The notes: generated by a model from the sequence alone, not told the origin. DNA of 19,364 nt from Thermodesulfatator sp. (GCA_027036915.1 JALWCD010000229.1:1-19364); one strand, 5' to 3'. Numbered from the stretch's first letter, positions 1 to 8,263 are shown. Numbers and translations: made by a program.

Positions 1-294
1 CGTGGTGCCTCCGCCGAAATCGATGAGGGCCTTACCTTCGGACAGGCGGCCAGGTCCGAAGGACTGGGGGCCCTCTTCTTTTCTGCCCGGGCCCGGAGAA
101 GGGCCGTTCCGGTCTTCCTGGGGCTATTCTTTCTTCTCTTCTGGTATTTTCCCCTGGCCACCCTCTTTATCTTTCTGGGGCTATGGGCCACTACGGTTTC
201 TTTTAGAAGGATTTTCGGGGGTCTTACCGGGGATCACCTGGGGGCCCTCTGCGAACTGGGGGAGTTTCTTTTCCTTTTCGGGATTTTGGTCTAA
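1..294 (+). CDS. cobS: CobS, adenosylcobinamide-GDP ribazoletransferase (3' part only)
   Basis: The first reading frame is open from base 1 to a TAA at 292-294 and gives the last 97 residues of a membrane protein. Two hydrophobic stretches (about residues 38-62 and 82-97 of the fragment) flank a loop reading FGGLTGDHLGALCELGEF. This matches the conserved C-terminal GG-x-TGD-x-LGA-x-E segment of CobS. CobS is the inner-membrane enzyme that joins adenosylcobinamide-GDP to alpha-ribazole in the last steps of cobalamin synthesis. The start and the catalytic N-terminal part lie outside the window. The next gene begins 9 bases after the stop, so the two may be co-transcribed. The call rests on the C-terminal motif only. 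Confidence 0.8.
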   Translation, partial: RGASAEIDEGLTFGQAARSEGLGALFFSARARRRAVPVFLGLFFLLFWYFPLATLFIFLGLWATTVSFRRIFGGLTGDHLGALCELGEFLFLFGILV

Positions 295-303
295 ACTAAA
301 AAC

Positions 304-858
304 ATGCGGCGCATCCTGGTGGTGCCCATGGGCCGGGTCTTCGGGCCCTGGCTGGAGCGTTTTCTGCAGGAACTTTCCGATTTCTGGCGGGCACAGGTGG
401 AACTCACCCAGCCGGTCTCTCCTCCGGCCGCGGCCTTCCATCCCCGGTTGCGCAAGTTTTTTGCCCCTTACCTGGCCGATTTTCTGCGCTCCCTTTCCCG
501 GGAGGTGGATTTCGTCCTGGGGGTTTGCGGGGAGGAGCTTTATTCCCCGCGCAGTCCGATGGTCTTTACGGAGATCAGCTTTTCGGCCCGTTCGGCCCTG
601 GTTTCGGCCCGGAATCTCCAGGAGTTTCTTTTCGGGCCGGAGCCCGAAAGCCTTTTCGTGGATCGGCTGCGAAAGGAGGCCATTCGGGCCCTGGGGCATC
701 TCCTGGGGCTCGGCTCCTGTCCCAATCCCAGATGCGTGATGCATCCGCCCTCCTCCCTTATGGAGCTCGATCTTAAGGGCACGGAGTTTTGTCCGGAATG
801 TCAGATGCGGCTCAGGCTGGTTCAGGTCCTGCGCGGGGAGGTCAGGTTTCCCTCTTGA
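304..858 (+). CDS. Archaemetzincin-family protein with a destroyed catalytic zinc motif
   Basis: This 184-residue protein has the length and layout of archaemetzincins (AmzA), which are small zinc metalloproteases of archaea and some bacteria. The family signature is HExxHxxGxxH followed by Cx4CxM and a later CxxC. Here the structural-zinc part is intact: C139-x4-C144-x-M146, then C163-x2-C166. The catalytic part reads RALGHLLGLGS at 128-138, so the first His, the catalytic Glu and the third His are replaced by R128, A129 and S138. Only H132 remains. Proteolysis by the normal mechanism is therefore unlikely. The frame is full-length and open, so this is a candidate pseudoenzyme rather than an obvious pseudogene. 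No clear Shine-Dalgarno sequence precedes the ATG, which suggests translational coupling to cobS. Its stop overlaps the murI start. Confidence 0.72.
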   Translation: MRRILVVPMGRVFGPWLERFLQELSDFWRAQVELTQPVSPPAAAFHPRLRKFFAPYLADFLRSLSREVDFVLGVCGEELYSPRSPMVFTEISFSARSALVSARNLQEFLFGPEPESLFVDRLRKEAIRALGHLLGLGSCPNPRCVMHPPSSLMELDLKGTEFCPECQMRLRLVQVLRGEVRFPS

Positions 859-1646
859 TCGGGGTCTTCGATTCCGGCATAGGCGGGCTTACGGTCCTCA
901 AAGAGCTAGTCGAACGTCTGCCGGGTTATCGTTTTATCTATTTCGGGGATACCGCCCGCACGCCTTACGGCACCAAAAGCCCCGAGACCATCATCCGTTA
1001 CGCCATAGAGGATACGGAGTTTCTTCTGCGACACGGGGCCCGGATCGTGGTGGTGGCCTGTCATTCGGCCTCCTCCGTGGCCACCGAGGCCCTCAAGGCC
1101 CGTTTTCCAGAGGTGCCCATCTTTGAGGTGGTCACCCCCTCGGTGCGGAAGGCCCTGGCGGTTACCCGGCGCAAGGTTATCGGGGTCATCGGCACCCGGG
1201 CCACCATCGAAAGCGGAATCTATGAACGTCTGCTCAGGGCCCGGGATCCGGAGGTCAGGGTCTACGGACGGGCCTGCCCGCTGCTGGTGCCTCTGGTGGA
1301 GGAGGGCTGGCTCAAGAAACCCGAGACCCGCATGATCGTGAAGAAATGTCTCCTTCCCCTCAAGATGCGGGGCGTGGATACCTTGGTGCTGGGCTGCACC
1401 CACTATCCGGTGCTAAAGAGGGTCATTCAGGCCAAGGCCGGCCGACGCGTCACTCTGGTGGATCCCGCGGAGGAGCTGGCCGAGGAGGTCAGGGCCTACG
1501 TGGAGAGTCACGAGGCCTTGCCCCTTGAAAAGGACGGGGAACCTCTTATTTTCGTTTCGGATCTCACGCCGGCCTTCGAACGGGTTGCCCGGATTTTTCT
1601 GGGCCGGCAGGTCAAACTGCTTAAGGCCGAGGACGCGCCCTCATGA
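855..1646 (+). CDS. murI: Glutamate racemase
   Basis: MurI interconverts L- and D-glutamate in the cytoplasm and supplies D-Glu for peptidoglycan. The family opening GVFDSGIGGLTVL is at residues 3-15. DTARTPYG follows at 32-39, and the two catalytic cysteines are C69 (VACHSAS) and C181 (GCTHYP). I chose TTG at 855 because it places the conserved IGVFDSG at the N-terminus, has GGGGAGG about 12 bases upstream and gives 263 residues. An upstream ATG at 789 would add 22 residues lying inside the previous gene. The TTG overlaps the TGA of the archaemetzincin gene, and the murI stop overlaps the selB ATG (ATGA). The usual substrate-binding ACNTA motif is ACHSA here, so the Asn and Thr beside the first catalytic Cys are changed. 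Confidence 0.9.
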   Translation: MIGVFDSGIGGLTVLKELVERLPGYRFIYFGDTARTPYGTKSPETIIRYAIEDTEFLLRHGARIVVVACHSASSVATEALKARFPEVPIFEVVTPSVRKALAVTRRKVIGVIGTRATIESGIYERLLRARDPEVRVYGRACPLLVPLVEEGWLKKPETRMIVKKCLLPLKMRGVDTLVLGCTHYPVLKRVIQAKAGRRVTLVDPAEELAEEVRAYVESHEALPLEKDGEPLIFVSDLTPAFERVARIFLGRQVKLLKAEDAPS

Positions 1647-3562
1647 AACGGATCATACTGGGCACCGCGGGCCACGTGGATCATGGGAAGACCACCCTGG
1701 TCAAGGCCCTGACCGGGGTGGACACCGATCGCCTTAAGGAGGAAAAGGAACGGGGGATCACCATCGAGCTGGGGTTCGCCCGGCTGGATCTACCCTCCGG
1801 GCACCGGATCGGGATCGTGGATGTCCCGGGACACGAACGTTTCGTGCGCACCATGGTGGCCGGGGCCGCGGGGGTGGATCTGGTGGCCCTGGTGATCGCG
1901 GCCGACGAGGGGGTAAGACCCCAGACCCGCGAACACCTTGAAATCTGTGAACTGCTGGGGGTGAAAACCGGACTGGTCATCCTGACCAAGAAGGATCTGG
2001 TGGATGAGGAGTGGCTGGAGCTGGTTCAGGAAGAGGTCCGCGAGGCCCTGAAAGGGACTTTCCTGGAGGCCGCACCCATGGTGGCGGTCTCCGCGGTCAC
2101 CGGAGAAGGACTTTCCGAGCTGGTGCAGGTTCTGGATGAGCTGGTGCGGAAAATCCCAGATCGTTCGCTTGAGGGCCCCTTTCGGCTTCCAGTGGACCGG
2201 GTCTTTACCGTGAAGGGATTCGGCACGGTGGTCACGGGTACGGCCCTTTCCGGCCGTCTCGAGATGGGCCAGGAGGTGGAGGTCTATCCCAAAGGGGTCC
2301 GGGCCAGAGTGCGGCGCATTCAGAGCCACGGAGAAGAGAGGGAGGAGGCCCTGGCCGGGATGCGTACGGCCCTTAACCTCCAGGGGGTGGAAAAGGAGGA
2401 GGTGGGGAGAGGGGATGTGGTGGCGGAACCGGGTGTGCTCCGGCCTTCGCAGGTCCTGGATCTCGAACTCCTCTACCTCCGGAGTGCTCCCCGGCCCCTC
2501 AAGAACCTGGAGAAGGTCCACTTCCATCTCGGAACGGCTGACATTATGGGAGAGATAGTCCTTTTCGGGAAAGACCGACTTGAGCCCGGGGAAAAAGACG
2601 TGGTGCAGATCCGACTTTCCGAACCGGTGGTCTGCCTGCGGGGAGATCGGTTTGTCATCCGGGCCGGAAGCCCCCTGGTGACGGTGGGAGGGGGAAGGGT
2701 GCTCAACCCCCTGGCCCGCCGGAGAAAGCGCACCAAGCCCTGGGAACGCCAGGAACTGGAGACCCTGGCGCGGGGCGGTCCGGCGGAGACCCTGCTCTAT
2801 CATCTGGATAAGGCTCAGGAGGCCGGGGTGAAGGCCGCCCTTCTCCGTTTCAAGGTCTCGGTTTTCGGGGAGGCCTGGGAGAGACTGCTCGCTGAACTCG
2901 ACCGGGAGATCGTGAGGGTCTCCGGGGAGGACGAGGAGATCCTGGTCAGCCGGAAGGCCTTTGAGGCTTTTAAACAGGAGATCCTTGAGGCCTTATCCAA
3001 GTTCCACGAACGCTTTCCCCTGAAACCCGGTCTTACCAAGGAGGAACTTCGGGCCCGGGTTTCGGATCGGGCGCCGCTTCGGATCTTTGAGGCCGCTATG
3101 GCCGAGCTGATTTCCGAGAGTAAACTTGCGACCGAAAAGGAATTCCTGCGGCTGGCCACCCACCGCCCGGTTCTCCCGGAGGAGGCCGAGGCCCTCAAAC
3201 GGGAGATAGAGACCCTTTTCCTTCGGGCCGGTTTCACCCCTCCGGATCCGGAAGAGGCCCTCTCCCGTTTTCGCGATCGCCCGAGGCTGGCCCTGGACAT
3301 GTTCGAGGTCCTGGTGCAGGAAGGGGCCCTGGTGCGGCTTTCCGAAAAACTCTATTTCCATCGCAGGACCCTGGAGAAGGCTCGCAGACTGGTGGTGGAC
3401 TATCTCCAGAAACACGGAGAAATGGGCGTGGGGGACTTTCGCCGGCTTACCGGAGGGGCCTCCCGGAAGTATCTCATCCCGCTTCTGGAGTATCTCGACC
3501 GGGAAAAGGTCACCATCCGGGTGGGAGACAGGCGGATCCTCCGCAAGGGGGCCAGAACCTAA
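1643..3562 (+). CDS. selB: SelB, selenocysteine-specific elongation factor
   Basis: SelB is a GTPase that carries selenocysteinyl-tRNA(Sec) to the ribosome at UGA codons marked by a SECIS hairpin. The 639 residues match full-length bacterial SelB. The G domain has GHVDHGKT (10-17), RGITIELGF (38-46), DVPGHE (60-65) and TKKD (115-118). Beta-barrel domains follow (about 170-370), including a [14 protein letters not shown] segment. The rest is a charged helical region (about 380-639) consistent with the winged-helix repeats that read the SECIS. ITIELGF and the long C-terminal extension distinguish it from EF-Tu. The start overlaps the murI stop. Neither selA, selD, tRNA-Sec nor a recognisable selenoprotein is in the window. 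The TAA stop lies within a 4-nt overlap with the convergent gene. Confidence 0.95.
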   Translation: MKRIILGTAGHVDHGKTTLVKALTGVDTDRLKEEKERGITIELGFARLDLPSGHRIGIVDVPGHERFVRTMVAGAAGVDLVALVIAADEGVRPQTREHLEICELLGVKTGLVILTKKDLVDEEWLELVQEEVREALKGTFLEAAPMVAVSAVTGEGLSELVQVLDELVRKIPDRSLEGPFRLPVDRVFTVKGFGTVVTGTALSGRLEMGQEVEVYPKGVRARVRRIQSHGEEREEALAGMRTALNLQGVEKEEVGRGDVVAEPGVLRPSQVLDLELLYLRSAPRPLKNLEKVHFHLGTADIMGEIVLFGKDRLEPGEKDVVQIRLSEPVVCLRGDRFVIRAGSPLVTVGGGRVLNPLARRRKRTKPWERQELETLARGGPAETLLYHLDKAQEAGVKAALLRFKVSVFGEAWERLLAELDREIVRVSGEDEEILVSRKAFEAFKQEILEALSKFHERFPLKPGLTKEELRARVSDRAPLRIFEAAMAELISESKLATEKEFLRLATHRPVLPEEAEALKREIETLFLRAGFTPPDPEEALSRFRDRPRLALDMFEVLVQEGALVRLSEKLYFHRRTLEKARRLVVDYLQKHGEMGVGDFRRLTGGASRKYLIPLLEYLDREKVTIRVGDRRILRKGART

Positions 3563-4137
3563 AGACCGTAGATCTCCTTTACGCTTCGGGCCTCTTTCTC
3601 AAAGGCTTCGAATTCCTCAAGTTCGATCAGGGTCTCAAGCCGCCAGAGGGCCAGGGCGATCTTGAGGCGCTTTTCAGGGGGGAGTTTCTCGCGCCGGGCG
3701 GCAAACGCCTGACGGAGTTTTTGCAGGGCCTTTAAAGCAGCTTCCTTTCGGGCCCTCCGGCGCTGACGGGTCTCCTTAAGGGCCTTCTCCCCAAGTTTCC
3801 GGATCTTCTCGAAGTAGCTTCGGGCCCAGTCATAATGTCCGGTGCGATAGTATTTTTCAGCTCTTTCCCATTTCTTCTTTATCCTGGAGAAGAGGTCCGG
3901 TGCATAACGATCGACCCTTTCTGCCTCCAGCTTTTCGATCAGGGCCCGGGTCTCCAGATACTCCTTTTCCGGGGGAGCGGGAGGTTCTATGAAACGTCCG
4001 ATGAGGGGCAGTTTCGAAAGCCGATACCGGGCGTACGGGGAAAGTTCCGGCCAGGAGAATTTGGGGAAGGAAAAGGCCAGACTGGTACCGAGGGTTAGAA
4101 GGATGAGGACGATGAGGCCGCGGTTTTGGGGTCTCAT
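3559..4137 (-). CDS. Exported helical protein of unknown function
   Basis: I do not recognise this 192-residue protein. Its N-terminus has a basic stretch and a hydrophobic segment (about 7-23, GLIVLILLTLGTSLAF) that looks like a signal peptide or membrane anchor. After a proline-rich stretch near 50-58, the rest (about 60-192) is almost all Lys, Arg, Glu, Leu and Ala. It is predicted by eye to be helical or TPR-like, with a YYRTGHYDWARSYFEKI segment resembling a tetratricopeptide-type helix pair. A periplasmic or membrane-attached scaffold role is conceivable but unproven. It is divergent from the M23 peptidase gene with 47 bases between starts, which may point to a shared envelope role. A weak TATAAC-like sequence lies upstream. 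It converges on selB, and the two stop codons share 4 nt. Confidence 0.7.
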   Translation of the reverse strand: MRPQNRGLIVLILLTLGTSLAFSFPKFSWPELSPYARYRLSKLPLIGRFIEPPAPPEKEYLETRALIEKLEAERVDRYAPDLFSRIKKKWERAEKYYRTGHYDWARSYFEKIRKLGEKALKETRQRRRARKEAALKALQKLRQAFAARREKLPPEKRLKIALALWRLETLIELEEFEAFEKEARSVKEIYGL

Positions 4138-4184
4138 GTCTTCTGTTATAGTAAAAAAACTCCCAGAAGGGTAGGAGAGGGCGT

Positions 4185-5531
4185 ATGAAAACGCTTCTCA
4201 AGGGTCTGGTTCTGGTATTGCTTCTGGCCCTCTGCGGGGCCGGGGTCTTCGTCTTCCTGATCAAACTCGAGAGCGAGGCCCCGAAGGTGGCCGTGGAAGG
4301 GCTCCCGGAACTGGCCGGCCGCAAACTGCATTTTACCGTGCGGGTCAGCGACCGACGTTCCGGTCTCCGGAGCCTCAAAGTCTACCTCCTCCAGGGAAAA
4401 AAGAGGGTGTCCCTCGGGGAGGAGACCTATCCCGTATCCTTCCTCAAGGGCTCCGAGGTGCACGAGAGAGTCCTTTCTTTTGATATATCTCCGGTGGAGA
4501 AAGGTTTTGCCGAAGGCCCGGCCACCCTTCTGATCGAGGCCAGGGACGCTTCCTGGCGCAATCGCCTCCAGGGTAACCTGAGCCGGCAAAAATTGAACTT
4601 TACCCTGGATCTCACCCCGCCCAGAATAACCCTTCTTTCCCGCACGATCTATATCGCCCGCGGGGGTTCGGCCCTGGTCCTTTACCGGGTGGGGGAAGAG
4701 ACCCGGCGCACTGGGGTTTATCTCAACCGGTATTTCTTTCGGGGGTATCCCCTGAAGGAGGGAGTCTACGCGGCCCTGGTGGGGCTTCCGGTCACGGAGA
4801 TTCAGGTCAAGCGATTTTTTGTCTGGGCGGAGGATGCTGCCGGAAACCGTCTGGAGATCCCGGTAAGTTATTACCTTCAAAAACGGAGGTACCCCCGGGT
4901 TAAGATGCGTTTGAGCGACCGGTTTCTCAGTTTCAAGATGCCGGAGTTCCTGGCCCGCTATCCCGAGGCGGAAAAGGGCGATCTCCTTGAGACCTTTCTC
5001 TGGGTGAACGAGACCCTGCGCCGTCGGAACAATCAGGCCATTGCCGAGCTCACCTCCCGGCCCTCTCAGGTACCCTTTACCCTCACTGGGGCCATGAAGG
5101 CCCTGCCTCGGGCGGCCAAGAGATCCGGTTTCGGGGAACATCGCTCTTATTACTACCGGGGACGCAAGGTTTCCGAGGCCTGGCACCTGGGGCTCGATCT
5201 GGCCTCGGTGGCCCGAAGTCCGGTTCCGGCCGCGGCTCCGGGGCGGGTGGTCTTTGCGGATTATCTCGGTATCTACGGAAACACCGTGATCCTGGATCAC
5301 GGACTGGGGCTTTACACCCTTTATTCCCACCTGGCCGGGGTCGAAGTCCGGGTGGGACAGGAGGTTTCGACCGGGGAGATCATCGGCCATACCGACACCA
5401 CCGGGCTGGCCGGCGGGGATCATCTGCATTTTTCGGTCCTGGTGCAGGGAGTTTTTGTGACGCCCATCGAGTGGCTGGATCCTCGCTGGGTGAAAAACAG
5501 GATTCTTGCGCCCCTAGAGGCCTACCGTTAG
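4185..5531 (+). CDS. M23 (LytM) family peptidoglycan metallopeptidase, membrane-anchored
   Basis: The 448-residue protein begins with an uncleaved-looking membrane segment (about 5-27). A long beta-rich region follows (about 30-265) containing two 'S/D-D-x-A-G/S-W-x-N' Ig-like strand motifs. Next is a helical linker (about 265-315) and a C-terminal LytM domain (about 315-440). Zinc ligands of the M23 fold are visible as H334-x3-D338 (HLGLD) and H415 of H413-x-H415 (DHLHFSV), with YSHL (H382) as the further active-site His. The active site therefore looks intact, and the protein probably cuts peptide cross-links in the periplasmic cell wall. AGGAGAGG at 4173-4180 precedes the ATG. A TATAGT at 4147-4152 may be its -10 box. 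It ends in a 4-nt convergent overlap with the PaaK-like gene. Confidence 0.9.
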   Translation: MKTLLKGLVLVLLLALCGAGVFVFLIKLESEAPKVAVEGLPELAGRKLHFTVRVSDRRSGLRSLKVYLLQGKKRVSLGEETYPVSFLKGSEVHERVLSFDISPVEKGFAEGPATLLIEARDASWRNRLQGNLSRQKLNFTLDLTPPRITLLSRTIYIARGGSALVLYRVGEETRRTGVYLNRYFFRGYPLKEGVYAALVGLPVTEIQVKRFFVWAEDAAGNRLEIPVSYYLQKRRYPRVKMRLSDRFLSFKMPEFLARYPEAEKGDLLETFLWVNETLRRRNNQAIAELTSRPSQVPFTLTGAMKALPRAAKRSGFGEHRSYYYRGRKVSEAWHLGLDLASVARSPVPAAAPGRVVFADYLGIYGNTVILDHGLGLYTLYSHLAGVEVRVGQEVSTGEIIGHTDTTGLAGGDHLHFSVLVQGVFVTPIEWLDPRWVKNRILAPLEAYR

Positions 5532-6751
5532 CCCTCCACCCATTTGACCCGGCAGGGCAGGCCGAAGAATTCGAAAAAGGCCCTTTCGAAACGGTGGGCC
5601 TCCTCGTGGAGCTCCACGATGCTCGGACGGAAGAGTTCGTTGGTCATAACGATCTCCACCAGGAGCTCGCTTTCGGGCTCCTCTCCCACGACTTTCAGGG
5701 TGTATCGGGGTTTGCAGCCGTAGGTCTTCTCTAAAAGACCTTCGAGCACCGCCCGGGGGACCTTGATCCCCCGAAAGGAAAGGACCCGGCCGCTGCCGGC
5801 TTCGATGGCCAGCAGCCTCGGGGTGGTCCTTCCGCAGGCACAGGGCTCCCAGGTGATTTTAACCCGATCTCCGGTCAGGAAGCGCAGCAGGGGGTTGGCC
5901 CTGACCCTGAGGGTGGTCAGGACCAGTTCGCCTTCCGGGCTGTAGTTTCCGGTTTCGGGGTCGATCACCTCGGGGAAGAGGTAATCGGTGGCCAGATGAA
6001 GCCCCTCCCGGGCCCCGCATTCGTAAGCCATTCCCGGCCCCAGGACTTCCGCTATGCCGTATCCCAGCCGGGTCTCGGCGCCGAAGAATTCCTCCAGGAG
6101 GGCCCTTTCACTCGGCCGTATCCCCTCGCCCACCAGGATGAGGAGACGGAGACTCTCCGGGAGGGAAAGCCCCCGTTTTTCGCAAACCTTGAGATAGCGC
6201 AGGGCGAGCGATGGGGTGGTGACCAGCACTGAGGCCCGGAAGTCTTTCAGGATGCGCAGGCTGACCTCCGGGGTCCTCGGGGCCGGGGGGATGACCGCCG
6301 CGCCCACGGTCTCCGCGGCCTCCCGGATCTCCTCTATCCAGGCCCCCATGCCCGGCTCAAGGGCGATAAAGAGGATATCCTCGGCCCTGAGACCGCAGGT
6401 CGTAAGAAACCGCACGCAGAGCTTTTTGAGGTTTTCCACGTCCTGAAGAGTATAGCCCTTGACGATGGGGTTGGGCCACCAGGGAAAGGCCCGCAGCCTT
6501 ACGATGTCTCGCAGAGGCACGGCAAAGAGTTCGTAGGGATAATGGGCCGAAAGATCCTCCCGGGTGGTGGTGGGAAAACGGGCCAGATCTTCCGGGGCCT
6601 TGAGGTCTTCCGGGAGGAGATTTCGCTTCTCAAAGCACTCCCGATAAAAAGGCACCCTCTGGTAGACCCGGTTGAGGGTGCTCTGAAGGAGTTCCGTGTG
6701 CCACTGACGCCAGTCCTCCGGGCTCAGGTATTCCAGGTTCTCGGTATTCAT
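5528..6751 (-). CDS. PaaK-like (phenylacetate-CoA ligase family) protein with degraded ATP loop
   Basis: The fold and length (407 residues) match phenylacetate-CoA ligases, which adenylate an acid and transfer it to CoA. Recognisable family parts are VPFYRECF near 33-40, the A5-type segment GYGIAEVLGPGMAYEC (about 233-248), PEVIDPETG after it, and LRFLTGDRVK. Two core motifs are degraded. Where the family has a SSGTTGKP phosphate loop before VVGYT, this protein has AFPWWPNPIVKGYT (88-101), with no Gly pair, Ser/Thr or Lys. The late RSDDM-type hinge reads GSGRVLSFRG. Ordinary acyl-CoA synthesis is therefore doubtful. The gene starts inside the livF stop (ATGA overlap), so it is translated with the two ABC ATPases. 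PaaK-like genes often sit beside liv operons, but the substrate here is unknown. Confidence 0.75.
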   Translation of the reverse strand: MNTENLEYLSPEDWRQWHTELLQSTLNRVYQRVPFYRECFEKRNLLPEDLKAPEDLARFPTTTREDLSAHYPYELFAVPLRDIVRLRAFPWWPNPIVKGYTLQDVENLKKLCVRFLTTCGLRAEDILFIALEPGMGAWIEEIREAAETVGAAVIPPAPRTPEVSLRILKDFRASVLVTTPSLALRYLKVCEKRGLSLPESLRLLILVGEGIRPSERALLEEFFGAETRLGYGIAEVLGPGMAYECGAREGLHLATDYLFPEVIDPETGNYSPEGELVLTTLRVRANPLLRFLTGDRVKITWEPCACGRTTPRLLAIEAGSGRVLSFRGIKVPRAVLEGLLEKTYGCKPRYTLKVVGEEPESELLVEIVMTNELFRPSIVELHEEAHRFERAFFEFFGLPCRVKWVEG

Positions 6752-7497
6752 GGGGCCCCCCTTCCCTCGGTAAATTCTCGGTAATCCTTGCCCAGATAGG
6801 CCCTCTTTACCTCCTCGTCGTGAAGGAGTTCCTGAGCCGGCCCCTGGAGGGTGATCCGGCCGGTCTCAAGCACGTAGGCCCGGTGGGCGATGGTCAGGGC
6901 CTTGCGGGCGTTCTGCTCCACCAGAAGTACAGTCAAGCCGCTTTCGTTCAGTTGCCGGATGGTTCTCATGATGAGGTCCACGATCCTGGGGGCCAGACCC
7001 AGAGAGGGTTCGTCCAAGAGGAGAAGTCTCGGGCGAGCCATGAAGGCCCGGCCCAGGGCCAGCATTTGTTGCTCTCCACCGGAAAGGGTGCCGGCCTTCT
7101 GCCGGCGTCTCTCTTTAAGGCGAGGAAAAAGCTCGTAGACCCGTTCCAGGTCGGCCAGGACGGCCTTTTTGCCCTCCCGGCCGAAGCGGTGATAGGCCCC
7201 CAGGATCAGGTTCTCCTCCACCGTGAGGGGATAAAAGATCTGTCGTCCCTCCGGCACCAGGCTCAGCCCCATTTTTACCAGTTTCTGGGGAGGCCAGCCG
7301 GTGATATCCTGGCCTTCAAAAAGAATCTGACCCCTGGTGGGCCGGTTGAGACCGATGAGGGTGAGAAGCAGACTGGTCTTGCCGGCGCCGTTGCTCCCCA
7401 GGAGACACACGATTTCTCCGGCCCGGACGTGGAGGGAGATTCCCCTCAGGACATTGAGCTTGCCGTAGGAAAGATAAAGGTTGCGAACCTCAAGCAT
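6748..7497 (-). CDS. livF: LivF-type branched-chain amino acid ABC transporter ATPase
   Basis: LivF is one of the two cytoplasmic ATPases that power HAAT-family importers of branched-chain amino acids and related compounds. The 249 residues contain Walker A GSNGAGKT (34-41), a Q-loop region with VPEGRQIF (81-88, typical of LivF), signature LSGGEQQ (138-144), Walker B LLLLDEP (158-164) and the H-loop-equivalent LLVEQNA. In LivF the usual H-loop His is replaced by Gln, as here. It starts 4 bases after livG stops and overlaps the PaaK-like start by ATGA. Permease and substrate-binding genes are not seen nearby. Confidence 0.92.
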   Translation of the reverse strand: MLEVRNLYLSYGKLNVLRGISLHVRAGEIVCLLGSNGAGKTSLLLTLIGLNRPTRGQILFEGQDITGWPPQKLVKMGLSLVPEGRQIFYPLTVEENLILGAYHRFGREGKKAVLADLERVYELFPRLKERRRQKAGTLSGGEQQMLALGRAFMARPRLLLLDEPSLGLAPRIVDLIMRTIRQLNESGLTVLLVEQNARKALTIAHRAYVLETGRITLQGPAQELLHDEEVKRAYLGKDYREFTEGRGAP

Positions 7498-7501
7498 AGC
7501 T

Positions 7502-8263
7502 TCACCCTTCCCCTAAGTATACCTGAATTACCCGGGGGTCCTTCTGGATTTCGGCGGGCGGGCCCTGAGCGATCTTCTGCCCCTGATCAAGCACGATGAC
7601 CTCCTCGGCCAGTCCCATGAGGAGATTAAGGTCGTGTTCCACCCAGAAAATGGTAAGGCCTTCCCGGGGGAGTTCGGCCAGGGTCCGGGCCAGGTCCTCC
7701 TTTTCCCGGGGGTCGAGACCGGAGGCGGCCTCGTCCAGCAGCAGGAGCTTGGGGTGCAGGGCCAGGGCCCGGGCCAGCTCCAGATAACGGAGTTTCCCCA
7801 GGGGAAGCTCTCCGGCCTCGCGATGGGCCTCGTCAGCCAGAAAGAACCTTTCGAGATAGTGAAGGGCCTCCTCCCGGGCGGCCCTTTCCCGGCGGAAGAA
7901 TTCCGGGGTTCGCAGGAGAGAACTGATCCTTCCGGGGCGTTTTCTCTGATAGACCGCCAGAAGCACGTTTTCCAGGACCGTAAGATGGGCGAAGACCTGC
8001 GGGGTTTGGAAGGTGCGGGCCAGCCCCAGACGGGCCACCGTTTCCGCGCTCAGGCCCTCCAGGTGGTGACCCTCGAAGATGATCTCCCCCTTATCGGGTT
8101 TAAGGTGGCCGGAGATGAGATTGAAAGTGGTGGATTTGCCCGAGCCGTTGGGCCCTATGAGGGCCGAAATGGTTCCCCTGGGGATCCTGAAGGAGAGGTC
8201 TTTTACCGCCTGAAGGGCCCCGAATCTCCTGGCGAGCCCCCGTACTTCCAGGATGTGCGCCAT
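7502..8263 (-). CDS. livG: LivG-type branched-chain amino acid ABC transporter ATPase
   Basis: This is the partner ATPase to LivF. Starting from the ATG at 8263 gives 253 residues (MAHILEVRGL). An upstream TTG at 8275 would add four residues. Neither start has a clear Shine-Dalgarno sequence. Walker A GPNGSGKST is at 37-45, followed by a Q-loop segment LARTFQTPQVF typical of LivG. The signature region reads LPLGKLRYLELARAL in place of the common L-S/P-YG-Q-Q-R, and Walker B is LLLLDEAASGLDP. WVEHDLNLLM supplies the H-loop His. It is the first gene of the minus-strand operon livG-livF-paaK-like. The usual livH and livM permeases and livK binding protein are absent from both sides. Confidence 0.92.
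   Translation of the reverse strand: MAHILEVRGLARRFGALQAVKDLSFRIPRGTISALIGPNGSGKSTTFNLISGHLKPDKGEIIFEGHHLEGLSAETVARLGLARTFQTPQVFAHLTVLENVLLAVYQRKRPGRISSLLRTPEFFRRERAAREEALHYLERFFLADEAHREAGELPLGKLRYLELARALALHPKLLLLDEAASGLDPREKEDLARTLAELPREGLTIFWVEHDLNLLMGLAEEVIVLDQGQKIAQGPPAEIQKDPRVIQVYLGEG

Noticed and set aside
2..739. Long plus-strand open frame over the cobS end and the archaemetzincin gene
   Set aside because: The translation is Trp/Pro/Ser/Phe-rich with no family resemblance. The other two frames give CobS and archaemetzincin matches.
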